The position numbers and the translations under genes were made by a program. The notes under the pieces are model-generated. The model worked only from the letters and a program-made list of their open reading frames with translations, was not told the DNA's origin and did not search any database. Positions 32,336-40,604 of a stretch of DNA of 64,000 nucleotides are shown here, piece by piece (within the stretch, counting starts at the first letter, position 1; every line of letters begins with the position of its first letter). This DNA comes from Hyphomicrobiales bacterium (GTDB lineage: Bacteria > Pseudomonadota > Alphaproteobacteria > Rhizobiales > Xanthobacteraceae), in NCBI GenBank assembly GCA_021730985.1, contig JAKFYI010000003.1:87174-151173 (forward strand), in the 5' to 3' direction.

Positions 32336-33676
32336 TCAATTCTTGTTGCGGAGGTCTTTAACCCGGACTGCCTTGCCTTGCGAGCGCGGAACTTCGCCCG
32401 CGGACTTGATTTCGACCGTGCAGGTGACGCCGATCCGGGATTTGATCTGGTGCGCCACGTCGGCGGCGATTTTGCCCCGTCCCGCCGGATCGGTGCCGGG
32501 GGCCATCTCGACCTCGAGGGCTACGGCGTCGAGCGTGCCCTCGCGGGTCAGCACAATCTGGTAGTGCGGCGCGATGCCGGGCAGCCCGACCAGCACTGCC
32601 TCGATCTGCGAGGGAAACACGTTGACGCCGCGGATGATCAGCATGTCGTCGTCGCGCCCGGTGACGCGCAGAATGCGGACGTGGGTGCGGCCGCACGGGC
32701 AGGGCTCGTGCGTCAATCGGGTGATATCGCGAGAACGATAGCGCACCATCGGCAGCGCCTGCTTGGTCAGCGTGGTGATGACCAGTTCGCCGGGCTCGCC
32801 TTCAGGTACCAGTTGCAACGTCTTGGGATCGATCACTTCGAGCAGGAAGTGATCCTCCCAGCCGTGCAGTCCGTTGCGGTGGTCGCACTCGCAGGCGACG
32901 CCCGGGCCGATGATCTCGGACAGCCCGTACAGATCGACCGCCTTGAAGCCGAGCCGTGCGTCGAGGTCGCGGCGCATCGCCTCGCTCCAGGGCTCGGCGC
33001 CGAAAATGCCGATCCGCAGCGGCAGCTTGCGGATATCGACGCCCATGCCCTCCGCGACCTCGGCGATGTTGAGCGCATAGGACGGTGTGGCGCACAGCAC
33101 ATGCGCGCCGAAGTCCTGCAGCAGCGTGACCTGGCGCTCGGTCATGCCGCCCGACACCGGCACTACGGTGCAGCCCAGCCGCTCCGCCCCGTAGTGCGCG
33201 CCGAGGCCGCCGGTGAACAGGCCGTAGCCGTAACCGTTGTGTACGATGTCGCCCGGCCGAGCGCCCGCGCAGGCCATCGAGCGGGCCATCAGGTCGGCCC
33301 AGGTGTCGAGATCGCCACGGGTGTAGCCGACGACCGTTGCCTTTCCGGTGGTCCCGGAGGAGGCGTGCAGCCGCAGCACCTGCTCGCGCGGCACCGCGAA
33401 CAGCCCAAACGGATAGGTGTCGCGCAGGTCCGCCTTGGTGGCGAACGGAAAGCGCACGATGTCGTCGAGCGATTGGCAGTCGTCCGGCGTGACGCGGGCG
33501 GCATCGAACTTGGCACGGACGTAGGCCACGTTGGCGTAGGCGTGCGCCAGCGTATGCTTGAGCCGCGACAATTGCAGCGCCGCAAGCTCCGCGCGCGGCA
33601 TGCATTCGGCTGCGCGGTCGAACATATAGGTCTGGTCGGCGGCGGACGGGCTCACGTTCGGCTTCTCGGCACACAT
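32336..33676 (-). CDS. paaK: Phenylacetate--CoA ligase family protein (PaaK-like)
   Basis: 446 residues, the PaaK length. Key blocks are FDRAAECMPRAELAALQLSRL at the N-terminus, the AMP-binding P-loop LHASSGTTGKATVVGYTRGD, GIFGAEPWSE, DLYGLSEIIGPGVACEC, RYRSRDITRL with CPCGRTH, and the C-terminal GRDDDMLIIRGVNVFPSQIE. It activates an aryl-acetate to its CoA thioester with ATP in the cytoplasm. The paa ring-epoxidase genes are absent here, so the thioester may instead feed the DpgC-like dioxygenase encoded divergently 78 bp away (inference). No clear Shine-Dalgarno sequence is seen before the ATG at 33676. Confidence 0.92.
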   Translation of the reverse strand: MCAEKPNVSPSAADQTYMFDRAAECMPRAELAALQLSRLKHTLAHAYANVAYVRAKFDAARVTPDDCQSLDDIVRFPFATKADLRDTYPFGLFAVPREQVLRLHASSGTTGKATVVGYTRGDLDTWADLMARSMACAGARPGDIVHNGYGYGLFTGGLGAHYGAERLGCTVVPVSGGMTERQVTLLQDFGAHVLCATPSYALNIAEVAEGMGVDIRKLPLRIGIFGAEPWSEAMRRDLDARLGFKAVDLYGLSEIIGPGVACECDHRNGLHGWEDHFLLEVIDPKTLQLVPEGEPGELVITTLTKQALPMVRYRSRDITRLTHEPCPCGRTHVRILRVTGRDDDMLIIRGVNVFPSQIEAVLVGLPGIAPHYQIVLTREGTLDAVALEVEMAPGTDPAGRGKIAADVAHQIKSRIGVTCTVEIKSAGEVPRSQGKAVRVKDLRNKN

Positions 33677-33753
33677 CGATCCGGAGGAAGGGCAGAGCTA
33701 TAGTAGCAGCGGGCCGCTCACCGTGAACCCCGGCGGCGCCAGGGACACGCGCG

Positions 33754-35166
33754 ATGGATTCGATCCAGGCTCAACCGGCTCGCATCGAGAGCTTGACGAC
33801 GGTGGGCCTTCCTGAGAAGGAGGTCAAAGGCTGGCTGCGCGACGAGCCGCAAAAGACGGGCCGCTATTCCGCCGACTGCAAGGCGTTTGCAGCATTCTGG
33901 AAGAAGACCTCCGCACTGATCGGCAGGCTGCAGCCGCCGAGCAGCCGGCAGCAGCGTGAGCGCCGTGCCGCCGCTGCGATCCTGGAGATCGCACGCGAAT
34001 CGCGCGTCCGCTTCCTGCGCGCCCATGCCGACACGATCTACGATGCGCTCACCGCCAAGCGTACGCGCTTCGTCCGGCTTGAGGAATTGATGGCGGCTGC
34101 AGCCAAGCTGCTGCCGGGGCTGCTGCCGTCCGATGACGAAATCGGTGACGAAAAGGGCCTGCCGCAGGGCAAGAAGACCGGCCTCGAAATCGACCAGGGG
34201 CTGTTCGTCTCGGCGCTGCTGCGCAGCGAGCAGTCCGGCCGCCACCTGTGCCACGCCATGCTGCTGCCGCGCCCGGAAGCGCATGACATGCTGCCGAAAT
34301 TCATCAAGCTGGGGACGGCTCAGTTCCCCGGCGCGTCGATCGTGCGGCGCGGCAAGGCCGCGATCATCACCTTCGAGAACCCGCGCTTCCTCAACGCCGA
34401 GGACCAGACCACGCTGGCCGGGATGGAAACCTGCGTCGATCTCGCTTTGCTCGATCCGCAGGTCGAAATCGCCGTGCTGCGCGGCGGCTCGGTCGAGCAT
34501 CCGAAATACAAGGACCGCCGCGTGTTCGGCTCCGGCATCAACCTCACGCACCTCTATCACGGGCGGATCCCGTACCTCTGGTACCTCACCCGCGACATGG
34601 GCTACGTGAACAAGCTCTACCGCGGCTTGGCGCGCCCGGACGGCCCGCCGCCCGACGAGTTCGGCGGCGGCGGCATCGAGAAGCCGTTCATCGCGGCCGT
34701 CGAGACGTTCGCGATCGGCGGACATTGCCAGGTGCTGCTGGCGGTCGATTACGTGCTTGCCGAGAAGACCGCGTTCATGACATTGCCGGCGCGCAAGGAG
34801 GGCATCATCCCAGGCGCCGCCAACATGCGGCTGCCGCGCGCGCTCGGTGACCGGCTGGCGCGGCAGGCGATCCAGTACGAGCGGCGGCTGGAGTGCGACA
34901 GCCCGGAGGGGCGGATGATCTGCGACGAGATCGTCGAGCCGGGTGGCATGGACGAGGCGATCGAGCGCGTGGTGGGTGGACTCACCAGCTCAGGCGTGGT
35001 CAGCGCGGCATCGAACCGCCGTGCCTTCCGCATCGCGCAGGAGCCGCTCGACATGTTCCGCAACTACTTCGCGGTGTACGCGCGAGAGCAGGCGTACTGT
35101 CATTTCAGTCCGGCGCTGATCGACAACCTCGAGAAGTACTGGAACGCGCAGAGCCGCAGGCCGTAG
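33754..35166 (+). CDS. dpgC: DpgC-like (3,5-dihydroxyphenyl)acetyl-CoA 1,2-dioxygenase
   Basis: A 470-residue crotonase-superfamily protein with the long helical N-terminal half (1-195) that distinguishes DpgC from hydratases. Diagnostic segments are DQGLFVSALLRSEQSG and RHLCHAMLLPRPE (about 148-174), GSGINLTHLYHGRIPYL (259-275) and IEKPFIAAVETFAIGGHCQ (308-326). In glycopeptide-antibiotic producers DpgC uses O2 without metal or organic cofactor to turn 3,5-dihydroxyphenylacetyl-CoA into 3,5-dihydroxyphenylglyoxylate. Here dpgA, B and D and the aminotransferase are missing, and a CoA ligase and ThDP decarboxylase are adjacent, so a catabolic role is favoured. Family: recognised by eye; substrate: inferred. 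Confidence 0.88.
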   Translation: MDSIQAQPARIESLTTVGLPEKEVKGWLRDEPQKTGRYSADCKAFAAFWKKTSALIGRLQPPSSRQQRERRAAAAILEIARESRVRFLRAHADTIYDALTAKRTRFVRLEELMAAAAKLLPGLLPSDDEIGDEKGLPQGKKTGLEIDQGLFVSALLRSEQSGRHLCHAMLLPRPEAHDMLPKFIKLGTAQFPGASIVRRGKAAIITFENPRFLNAEDQTTLAGMETCVDLALLDPQVEIAVLRGGSVEHPKYKDRRVFGSGINLTHLYHGRIPYLWYLTRDMGYVNKLYRGLARPDGPPPDEFGGGGIEKPFIAAVETFAIGGHCQVLLAVDYVLAEKTAFMTLPARKEGIIPGAANMRLPRALGDRLARQAIQYERRLECDSPEGRMICDEIVEPGGMDEAIERVVGGLTSSGVVSAASNRRAFRIAQEPLDMFRNYFAVYAREQAYCHFSPALIDNLEKYWNAQSRRP

Positions 35167-35170
35167 GCTG

Positions 35171-35695
35171 CTACTGCAGCGCCGCCTGTTTGATGCCTCG
35201 GCTGAGCGAAATCGACACCTCGGACACCTTGCTGCCCGGCGACTGGATCGACACGACCTGCCGGTCGGCGTTGGTGCTCAGCGCAATCTTGGCCGAGAGC
35301 GGGCCCGCGACGATCACTTCGATCTTGTTGGCGGATGCCTTGCCGGACACGGTGCCGCCGACCCGGTTGGTCGCTTCGCTCCAGAAGCCGGAAACCTCGC
35401 CGTTGTTGTGCGAGACGGTGCTTTGCAACTCGAACTTGAAGCTGTCGCTGGAGCAGCGCAGGTCGAGCTTGAGGCTCGCGCCGCTGCCATCGACGTTGTA
35501 ATTCGCGCGGCAGCGAATGCTTTCCTTGGTGCCGCCGGCCAGCGTGACGGTGCCGGGCCCGGTCCAGGCGCCGGTTAGGCCCAGGAACGGGCCGCTCGCG
35601 CCGTGCGCCATAGACGCCACGACCAACAGCGCGACGAGGCCGAGGCCTGCCACCATCGATTGTAGTTTACGCTTGGTTAGTTCCGCCGAATTCAT
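35171..35695 (-). CDS. Secreted hypothetical protein
   Basis: 174 residues with a clear N-terminal signal peptide (SMVAGLGLVALLVVASMAHG) after a short basic start. The mature part is Ser/Gly-rich and predicted beta (LTGAWTGPGTVTLAGGTKE, GEVSGFWSEATNRVGG), with two cysteines (IRCRAN and DLRCSS) that could form a disulfide. This pattern resembles uncharacterised periplasmic proteins of Bradyrhizobium relatives; I do not recognise a function. It is convergent with the DpgC-like gene with 4 bp between stops. Confidence 0.78.
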   Translation of the reverse strand: MNSAELTKRKLQSMVAGLGLVALLVVASMAHGASGPFLGLTGAWTGPGTVTLAGGTKESIRCRANYNVDGSGASLKLDLRCSSDSFKFELQSTVSHNNGEVSGFWSEATNRVGGTVSGKASANKIEVIVAGPLSAKIALSTNADRQVVSIQSPGSKVSEVSISLSRGIKQAALQ

Positions 35696-35865
35696 GCCCC
35701 GCTCCCCGCCGCAAGTGCTTCCGTGGGCGGAGTCATAGTGGGCAGTCGCGAAAAAACTGGGCCGCGTTTCGCTAAAATTTTAGCGGTGGTGCGGCGTGGC
35801 CCGCGGCGGTGCTAAAGTCCGGCAAACGCCGACACGGCGGACGGGGTTGGACGCAAGGAGCGGGA

Positions 35866-36735
35866 ATGGCGGCGGAAGGAAGAACGGTCGGGCTGATCGG
35901 GCTCGGCCTGATGGGGCAGGCACTGGCGACGCGGCTGATCCCGGCTGGATTTCGGGTTTTGGGCCACGACATCGACCCCGCAAAGGGCGAAAAACTCGAG
36001 GCCATGGGCGGTGAGGCGGCCTCGCTTGCCGACGTGGCCAAATGCGGCATCGTGGTGCTCGCGGTCTTCAGCACCGACCAGGTGGAGGACGTGGTCGAGA
36101 ACACGCTGGTGCCGGCCGGTCACGGCAATATCGTGCTGTGCACTTCGACCTGCGATCCGGATCGGATCGCGGCGCTCGCCGCGCGCGTGGTGCCGAGGGG
36201 CATCCGCTTTCTGGAGACCCCGGTGTCGGGCAGCAGCGGCCAGGTCAGCCGCGGCGAAGGCACCGGACTGATCGGAGGCGATCCGAAAACGGCGGCGGAG
36301 GCCGCCAACGTGCTCGATGCGTTGTTTCCGAAGCGCTATCACATCGGCAAGGCCGGCGATGGTGGGCGCGCCAAGCTTGCCATCAATCTGATCCTCGGCT
36401 TGAACCGCATGGCGCTGGCCGAAGGCCTGGTGTTTGCCACGGTCCTCGGCCTCGACCCTAAGGCCTTCCTCGACGTCGCGAAGGCGTCGGCTGCCTATTC
36501 CCAGGTGATGGACATCAAGGGCGGCAAGATGATCGATCGCGAGTTCAAAGCGGAGGGCTTCGTGCACCAGTCGCTCAAGGACTTCTCGCTGATGCGCGAA
36601 CAAGCTGCGGCGCGGGGGCAGACGCTGCCCGCGCTGGACCTGAACAAGTCGCTGCTGGAGGCCTGCGTGCGCGCCGGCGAAGCGGACCACGACAACAGCG
36701 CCGTGATCGAAGAGATCCGGCGCCGCCGCAAGTGA
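35866..36735 (+). CDS. NAD(P)-dependent beta-hydroxyacid dehydrogenase (3-HIBDH family)
   Basis: 289 residues with the family fingerprint: VGLIGLGLMGQALATRL at residues 8-24, the substrate loop FLETPVSGSSGQVSRGEGTG near 113-132 and the catalytic-lysine region GRAKLAINLILGLNRMALAEG near 168-188. Members oxidise 3-hydroxyisobutyrate, tartronate semialdehyde or 2-(hydroxymethyl)glutarate. AAGGAGCGGGA precedes the ATG at 35866; a longer in-frame start lacks this. It heads a forward operon with a crotonase, a metal-dependent hydrolase and a Dabb protein. Confidence 0.9.
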   Translation: MAAEGRTVGLIGLGLMGQALATRLIPAGFRVLGHDIDPAKGEKLEAMGGEAASLADVAKCGIVVLAVFSTDQVEDVVENTLVPAGHGNIVLCTSTCDPDRIAALAARVVPRGIRFLETPVSGSSGQVSRGEGTGLIGGDPKTAAEAANVLDALFPKRYHIGKAGDGGRAKLAINLILGLNRMALAEGLVFATVLGLDPKAFLDVAKASAAYSQVMDIKGGKMIDREFKAEGFVHQSLKDFSLMREQAAARGQTLPALDLNKSLLEACVRAGEADHDNSAVIEEIRRRRK

Positions 36736-36750
36736 AATCGGGGACATGAC

Positions 36751-37527
36751 ATGAGCGACGGCGAAGTCCGCACCGAGTGCAGGGGCGATGTCGTCCATGT
36801 GACGTTCGACCGCCCGGCGGCGCGCAATGCGATGACTTGGCAGATGTATGAGCAACTCGGCGAAATCTGCGCGCGGCTGCGCGCCGACGAAAGCGTGCGC
36901 GCGGTGGTGTTCCGCGGTGCCGGCGGCCAGTCGTTCATCGCAGGCACCGACATCGCGCAGTTCAAGACCTTCATCTCGGGCGAGGACGGCATCGCCTACG
37001 AGGAGAAGATGGAGCGCTATCTCGCCGCCATCGAGGCGTTGCCGATGCCGACGCTGTGCGTGGTCGAGGGCTTTGCGATCGGCGGCGGGCTCGCCATCGC
37101 TGCGTGTTGCGACTTCCGGATCGCGACGCCGGGTGCGCGGTTTGGCGTGCCGATCGCCCGCACGCTCGGCAACTGCCTGTCGATGGCGAACTACGCCCGC
37201 GTTGTCGGCGGGCTGGGCTATGCGCGGGCCAAGCGCGTCCTGCTGCTCGCCGAGAACCTGACGGCGGAGGAGGCACTGGCCGGAGGTTTTCTGGCCGAAA
37301 TCGTGCCGCCGGATGCTGTGGATGCCAAGGTAACTGAGATTTGCGACCGGCTGGTCAGCCACGCACCGATCACCATGCGGGTCAGCAAGGAGGCGCTGCG
37401 TCGGCTCCTGCATGCCGGATTTCCCGACGGAGACGATCTGGTGCGCCAGACCTACGGCAGCGAGGATTTCAGGTCCGGCGTGGCCGCGTTTGTTGCGAAG
37501 AAGACGCCTGAGTGGAAGGGGAAGTAG
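36751..37527 (+). CDS. Enoyl-CoA hydratase/isomerase family protein
   Basis: 258 residues, normal for a crotonase. The oxyanion-hole blocks are SFIAGTDIAQFKTF near 66-79 and VVEGFAIGGGLAIAACCDFRIA near 105-126. In the next segment (FGVPIARTLGNCLS) the common catalytic glutamate of hydratases is missing, so a hydrolase, decarboxylase or isomerase role is possible. It lies 15 bp after the dehydrogenase and is directly followed, with no gap, by the amidohydrolase gene, which implies one transcript. Confidence 0.9.
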   Translation: MSDGEVRTECRGDVVHVTFDRPAARNAMTWQMYEQLGEICARLRADESVRAVVFRGAGGQSFIAGTDIAQFKTFISGEDGIAYEEKMERYLAAIEALPMPTLCVVEGFAIGGGLAIAACCDFRIATPGARFGVPIARTLGNCLSMANYARVVGGLGYARAKRVLLLAENLTAEEALAGGFLAEIVPPDAVDAKVTEICDRLVSHAPITMRVSKEALRRLLHAGFPDGDDLVRQTYGSEDFRSGVAAFVAKKTPEWKGK

Positions 37528-38376
37528 ATGGCCGTGATCGATTGCCACCATCACGTCTGGTGGCTGGACAAGTTTCCGCACCAGTTTCCGCCGTCATGGG
37601 GCACCAGCCTCAACCGCGACTACACGCCGGACGATCTCAAGATCGAACTGGATGCCGCGGGCATCGACGGCACCATCCTGGTGCAGTCGCTCGACAAGTG
37701 GGAGGAGACCCCGCACTACCTCGACGTCGCCGAGCAAAGCGACTTCATCCGGGCGGTGATCGGCTGGGTGCCGCTCGCCGATCCGCCGGCGTGCTTGCGG
37801 AGGCTCGACGAGCTCAAGCCGCGAAAGAAGTTCGCCGGCATGCGCCATCTGATCGTCTACGAGAAGGACCCGCGCTGGCTGTTGCAGCCCACGGTGCAGG
37901 AATCGCTTCAAGAATTTCGCAAGCGAGGATTGGTGTTCGAGGGCATCACCAACACCCAGGAGCAGATGGACACGGTGCTTGAAACCGCGCGCCGCATGCC
38001 GGATCTCAATATCGTGCTCAATCACCTCGGCCGCCCGCCGCTGCCTGAAAAGGGCTGGGAGCCTTGGGCCTCGCAGATGGTGGAGGCTGCCAAGCACCCG
38101 AACGTCAGCGTCAAGCTGTCGGTCGGTGGCGACATCGTATGGCAATGGCCGTGGTCGACGTCGGAAATTCGCCGCTACTCCGACCATTGCCTGCAGCACT
38201 TCGGCGCGCGGCGTGTCATGGCAGGAAGCAACTGGCCGGTGGTGCTTCTGAGCGGCGGCTTCCAGCAGGTCTGGAAGGGTATCGAGGACTTGTTGTCGGG
38301 CCTTTCGCCTGCGGACAAGGCCCTGGTGCTCGGCGGCTCGGCAGAGCGCATCTACAACCTCGCGCGCACGCGCTGA
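37528..38376 (+). CDS. Metal-dependent hydrolase of the TIM-barrel amidohydrolase-2 family
   Basis: 282 residues. The N-terminal metal motif is IDCHHHVWW (residues 4-12). A barrel strand IVLNHLGRPPLP carries a further histidine, and GSNWPVVLL near residue 233 holds a serine-asparagine where many members have the aspartate in SDWP or GSDYP. Relatives include 2-pyrone-4,6-dicarboxylate lactonase and L-fucono-lactonase-like hydrolases, so lactone or amide hydrolysis or decarboxylation is likely. The start codon follows the previous stop immediately. Confidence 0.88.
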   Translation: MAVIDCHHHVWWLDKFPHQFPPSWGTSLNRDYTPDDLKIELDAAGIDGTILVQSLDKWEETPHYLDVAEQSDFIRAVIGWVPLADPPACLRRLDELKPRKKFAGMRHLIVYEKDPRWLLQPTVQESLQEFRKRGLVFEGITNTQEQMDTVLETARRMPDLNIVLNHLGRPPLPEKGWEPWASQMVEAAKHPNVSVKLSVGGDIVWQWPWSTSEIRRYSDHCLQHFGARRVMAGSNWPVVLLSGGFQQVWKGIEDLLSGLSPADKALVLGGSAERIYNLARTR

Positions 38377-38386
38377 AGGAGACAGT

Positions 38387-38713
38387 ATGTTCCGTCACAT
38401 GGCGATCTTGCGGTTCAAGCCGGATGCAAAAGCGGCAGACATCGCGGCCTATTTCGAAGCCTTTCCGAAGCTGATGGCGAGCCAGCCGACCATCAAGTCG
38501 TGGCAGATCGGCCGCAACGAAGGCGCCGGCGGCGAGACTCACGTCCGCAAGGGAAGTTTCGCCCCGAACTACGACGTTGGCCTGACCATGCTGTTCGACA
38601 ACCCAGCAGGCTATCTGACTTACGCGGAATCCAAAGGACATCAGGAATTCTTCGCGAAATACTGCACGCCGATCCTGGCGGAGCGCGTCGTCGTGCAGTT
38701 TCACGAGAAGTGA
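38387..38713 (+). CDS. Dabb family (stress-responsive alpha/beta barrel) protein
   Basis: 108 residues forming a ferredoxin-like alpha/beta barrel, with the typical start MFRHMAILRFKPDAKA, the central NYDVGLTMLFDN strand and the AESKGHQEFFAKYCTPIL helix. The family includes olivetolic acid cyclase-like and small oxygenase proteins, but most members have no assigned role. AAGGAGACAGT precedes the ATG, 10 bp after the hydrolase stop. It is the last gene of this operon; a large palindrome follows. Confidence 0.87.
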   Translation: MFRHMAILRFKPDAKAADIAAYFEAFPKLMASQPTIKSWQIGRNEGAGGETHVRKGSFAPNYDVGLTMLFDNPAGYLTYAESKGHQEFFAKYCTPILAERVVVQFHEK

Positions 38714-38751
38714 GCGGCGCCGAAGCAGCAAGCCGCGCCAATTACTCGGTG

Positions 38752-38832
38752 TCATGCCCGCGAAAGCGGGCATCCAGTAAACGCAGCTAGTGTCGGTGAG
38801 TACTGGATCGCCCGCTTTCGCGGGCGATGACA
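38752..38832. repeat. Long inverted repeat (TCATGCCCGCGAAAGCGGG type), possible bidirectional terminator
   Basis: Left arm 38752-38779 (TCATGCCCGCGAAAGCGGGC then ATCCAGTA) and right arm 38801-38832 (TACTGGATCGCCCGCTTTCG then CGGGCGATGACA) pair over about 28 bp around a 21-nt loop. Each arm also contains its own small hairpin (CCCGC GAAA GCGGG). It lies between convergent genes, where it could end transcription from both sides. This kind of repeat is common in Bradyrhizobium-like genomes. Confidence 0.88.
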
Positions 38833-38861
38833 GGTGTGGGTGTTTAGAGGGAAGGAGGCCC

Positions 38862-39245
38862 CTACGCCCTGCCTTCCTCTTTAAGCACTTCGACGGCGGC
38901 GCGATGCGCCTCGTTTGCGGCGGGAATTCCGCAATAGAGCGCGACCAGCAGCAGCACCTCACGGATTTCCTCGGGGGTGCAGCCGTTCTTCAGCGCGCCC
39001 TTGAGATGGACGCGCAGCTCGGCGGGCTTGTTGGCGCCGGACATCATCGCAACCATCGCCAGGCTCTTCACGCCCATCGACAGGCCGGGACGGCTCCATA
39101 CGTCGCCATACGCATAGGCGTTGATGATGTGCTGCAGCGGCTCGCCGAAGTCGCCGAGCGCGTTGATGCGCTGCTCGACGTTGGCAGCTCCAACCATCTC
39201 CTTGCGGAGCTTCAGGCCTTTGGCGGCGAGGTCTTTGGTGTCCAT
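38862..39245 (-). CDS. Carboxymuconolactone decarboxylase family protein
   Basis: 127 residues, all-helical, with the PcaC-type core INALGDFGEPLQHIINAYAYGDVW and a second helix pair SLAMVAMMSGANKPAEL ... LKNGCTPEEIREVLLLVALYCG. The CxxC-x-H of AhpD peroxidases is absent, so a PcaC-like decarboxylase role in a protocatechuate-type branch is more likely than an antioxidant one, though not proven. It is separated from the acyl-CoA dehydrogenase gene upstream by a palindromic repeat. Confidence 0.87.
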   Translation of the reverse strand: MDTKDLAAKGLKLRKEMVGAANVEQRINALGDFGEPLQHIINAYAYGDVWSRPGLSMGVKSLAMVAMMSGANKPAELRVHLKGALKNGCTPEEIREVLLLVALYCGIPAANEAHRAAVEVLKEEGRA

Positions 39246-39271
39246 GGGGTTTTGCTCCGATTTCAGCCTCC

Positions 39272-39354
39272 GTCATGCCCGGCCTTGGGCCTGGCATCCA
39301 CGCCACTCTTGCTGCAGGCAAGACGTGGATGGCCGGGACAAGCCCGGCCATGAC
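39272..39354. repeat. Inverted repeat of the GTCATGCCCGGCC...GGCCATGAC family
   Basis: The outer arms GTCATGCCCGGCCTTGGGCC (39272-39291) and a right arm ending GGGACAAGCCCGGCCATGAC (to 39354) pair, with inner arms GGCATCCACG / CGTGGATGGCC. Further copies of the same family are at 47248-47335 and 62249-62329. It lies between two genes on the same strand. Confidence 0.87.
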
Positions 39355-39383
39355 GTGGATAGGCGACCCGGCGACGTCTATCG

Positions 39384-40589
39384 CTAATGCCCCGGCTGCG
39401 CCATCCGCGCCAGCCGCTGCGCCACCTTGAGCCGCTGCACGCTGTCTCCGGCGAGGTGGCTCCAGATGAAGCTGTCGCGCACCAGCTTCTCGGCGTGGCG
39501 CAGTCCGGGGCCGATGCCCTGAATGTCCAAGTTGATCTCGGTGACCTCCTGGATCACGTCGGTGGAGAAGTTCATGGCGAGGCCCGCGTTGGCGGAATGC
39601 ACCTTGTGGTCGTGCTCCCAGGCGATCCGCATCACGTAGGAGCGCAGCGCCTCGGTGAGCATGTTCATCTTGTTGAGCTTGAGGGCGACATGCTGCTGCT
39701 CGATCAGCAACTGGCCGCCCTGCTTGAAGGATTTGGCGTGCTTCATCGCCTGTTCGCAGGCGTCGTCGCAGACGCCAAGCGCGTTGGCGGCAAGCTCCAG
39801 GTCGCCGAACAGGTCGCCGCCGGTGCGGTCGCCGGCCTGCGCCGTCTTCATGTCTGAAGTGTTGACGTTGCCGACCACGTTGGCGTGCGGCACCCGCGCA
39901 TCCTCGAAGATCATCTCGCCGTTGCGGTAGAACCGCCAGCCGCTCTTGTTGAACACCTTGCCGATCCGGAAGCCCGGCGTGTCGTAGGGCACCAGGAACA
40001 TGGTGGTGCCCTGCCGCAGCGGGGCGTTCGGGTCGGTGCGGGCGTCGATGAAGAACAGCTTGCCGACCGGGGCGTTGGCGATGAAGCACTTCTCGCCATT
40101 CAGGATCCATTCGTCGCCCTTGCGCTCGGCGCGCAGCTTCAGCCCGGCCTTGGGCGCATCCTTCGGCGGCATGCGGTTGTCGGAGCCCGCGGTCGGCTCG
40201 GTGATGCCCTTGCCGAGCAGATAGCGGTGATCCGCCACGAACGGACGCAGGAAGCGGTCCTTCTGCTCCTGGTTGCAGGCCTGCTGGATCAGGTGGCTCC
40301 ACTTCCAGTTCTGGCTGAAGGTCTTGGAAATCGAGCTGTCGCCGCGCGCGAGCTCTGCCATCACCAGCGCTTGCGTCACATAGTCGGTGCCTTCGCCGCC
40401 GTACTCCTTCGCCACCGCCATGGTGCGGAAGCCGAACTTCGAGCCCTTCTCGATGACGTCCCAGTCGAACGTGCCGTGCGCGTCGGGCGCCTCGTCGAGC
40501 TTGAGCGTGATCGGCTTGATCTCGTCTTCGGCAAACTTGCGCGCCGTCATCTGCCAGGCGCGCTGCTCGTTGCTCAGTGAAAAATCCAT
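39384..40589 (-). CDS. Acyl-CoA dehydrogenase family protein, atypical active site (subunit 1)
   Basis: 401 residues with the acyl-CoA dehydrogenase fold: FSLSNEQRAWQMTARKFAED at the start, LGKGITEPTAGSDNR in place of the FAD-binding AxTEPxAGSD block, and ILNGEKCFIANAPVG. By manual comparison the two positions that hold the catalytic glutamate in known subfamilies (YEGTSQ-type near the C-terminus; xxERL in the middle) are not glutamate here: the C-terminal segment reads HLAGDSVQRL and the middle one GDLELAANALG. It pairs with the paralogue 15 bp upstream and may form a heteromer. Substrate unknown. Confidence 0.85.
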   Translation of the reverse strand: MDFSLSNEQRAWQMTARKFAEDEIKPITLKLDEAPDAHGTFDWDVIEKGSKFGFRTMAVAKEYGGEGTDYVTQALVMAELARGDSSISKTFSQNWKWSHLIQQACNQEQKDRFLRPFVADHRYLLGKGITEPTAGSDNRMPPKDAPKAGLKLRAERKGDEWILNGEKCFIANAPVGKLFFIDARTDPNAPLRQGTTMFLVPYDTPGFRIGKVFNKSGWRFYRNGEMIFEDARVPHANVVGNVNTSDMKTAQAGDRTGGDLFGDLELAANALGVCDDACEQAMKHAKSFKQGGQLLIEQQHVALKLNKMNMLTEALRSYVMRIAWEHDHKVHSANAGLAMNFSTDVIQEVTEINLDIQGIGPGLRHAEKLVRDSFIWSHLAGDSVQRLKVAQRLARMAQPGH

Positions 40590-40604
40590 GATTGCTTTCC
40601 TGAA

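Noticed and set aside
32336..33676. A complete paa phenylacetate degradation operon
   Set aside because: Only the CoA ligase is seen; paaABCE epoxidase, paaG, paaZ and thioesterase genes are absent from the window.
35812..37581. Reverse open frame of 589 codons opposite the dehydrogenase and crotonase genes
   Set aside because: It spans two genes with clear motifs on the forward strand and has biased Arg/His composition.
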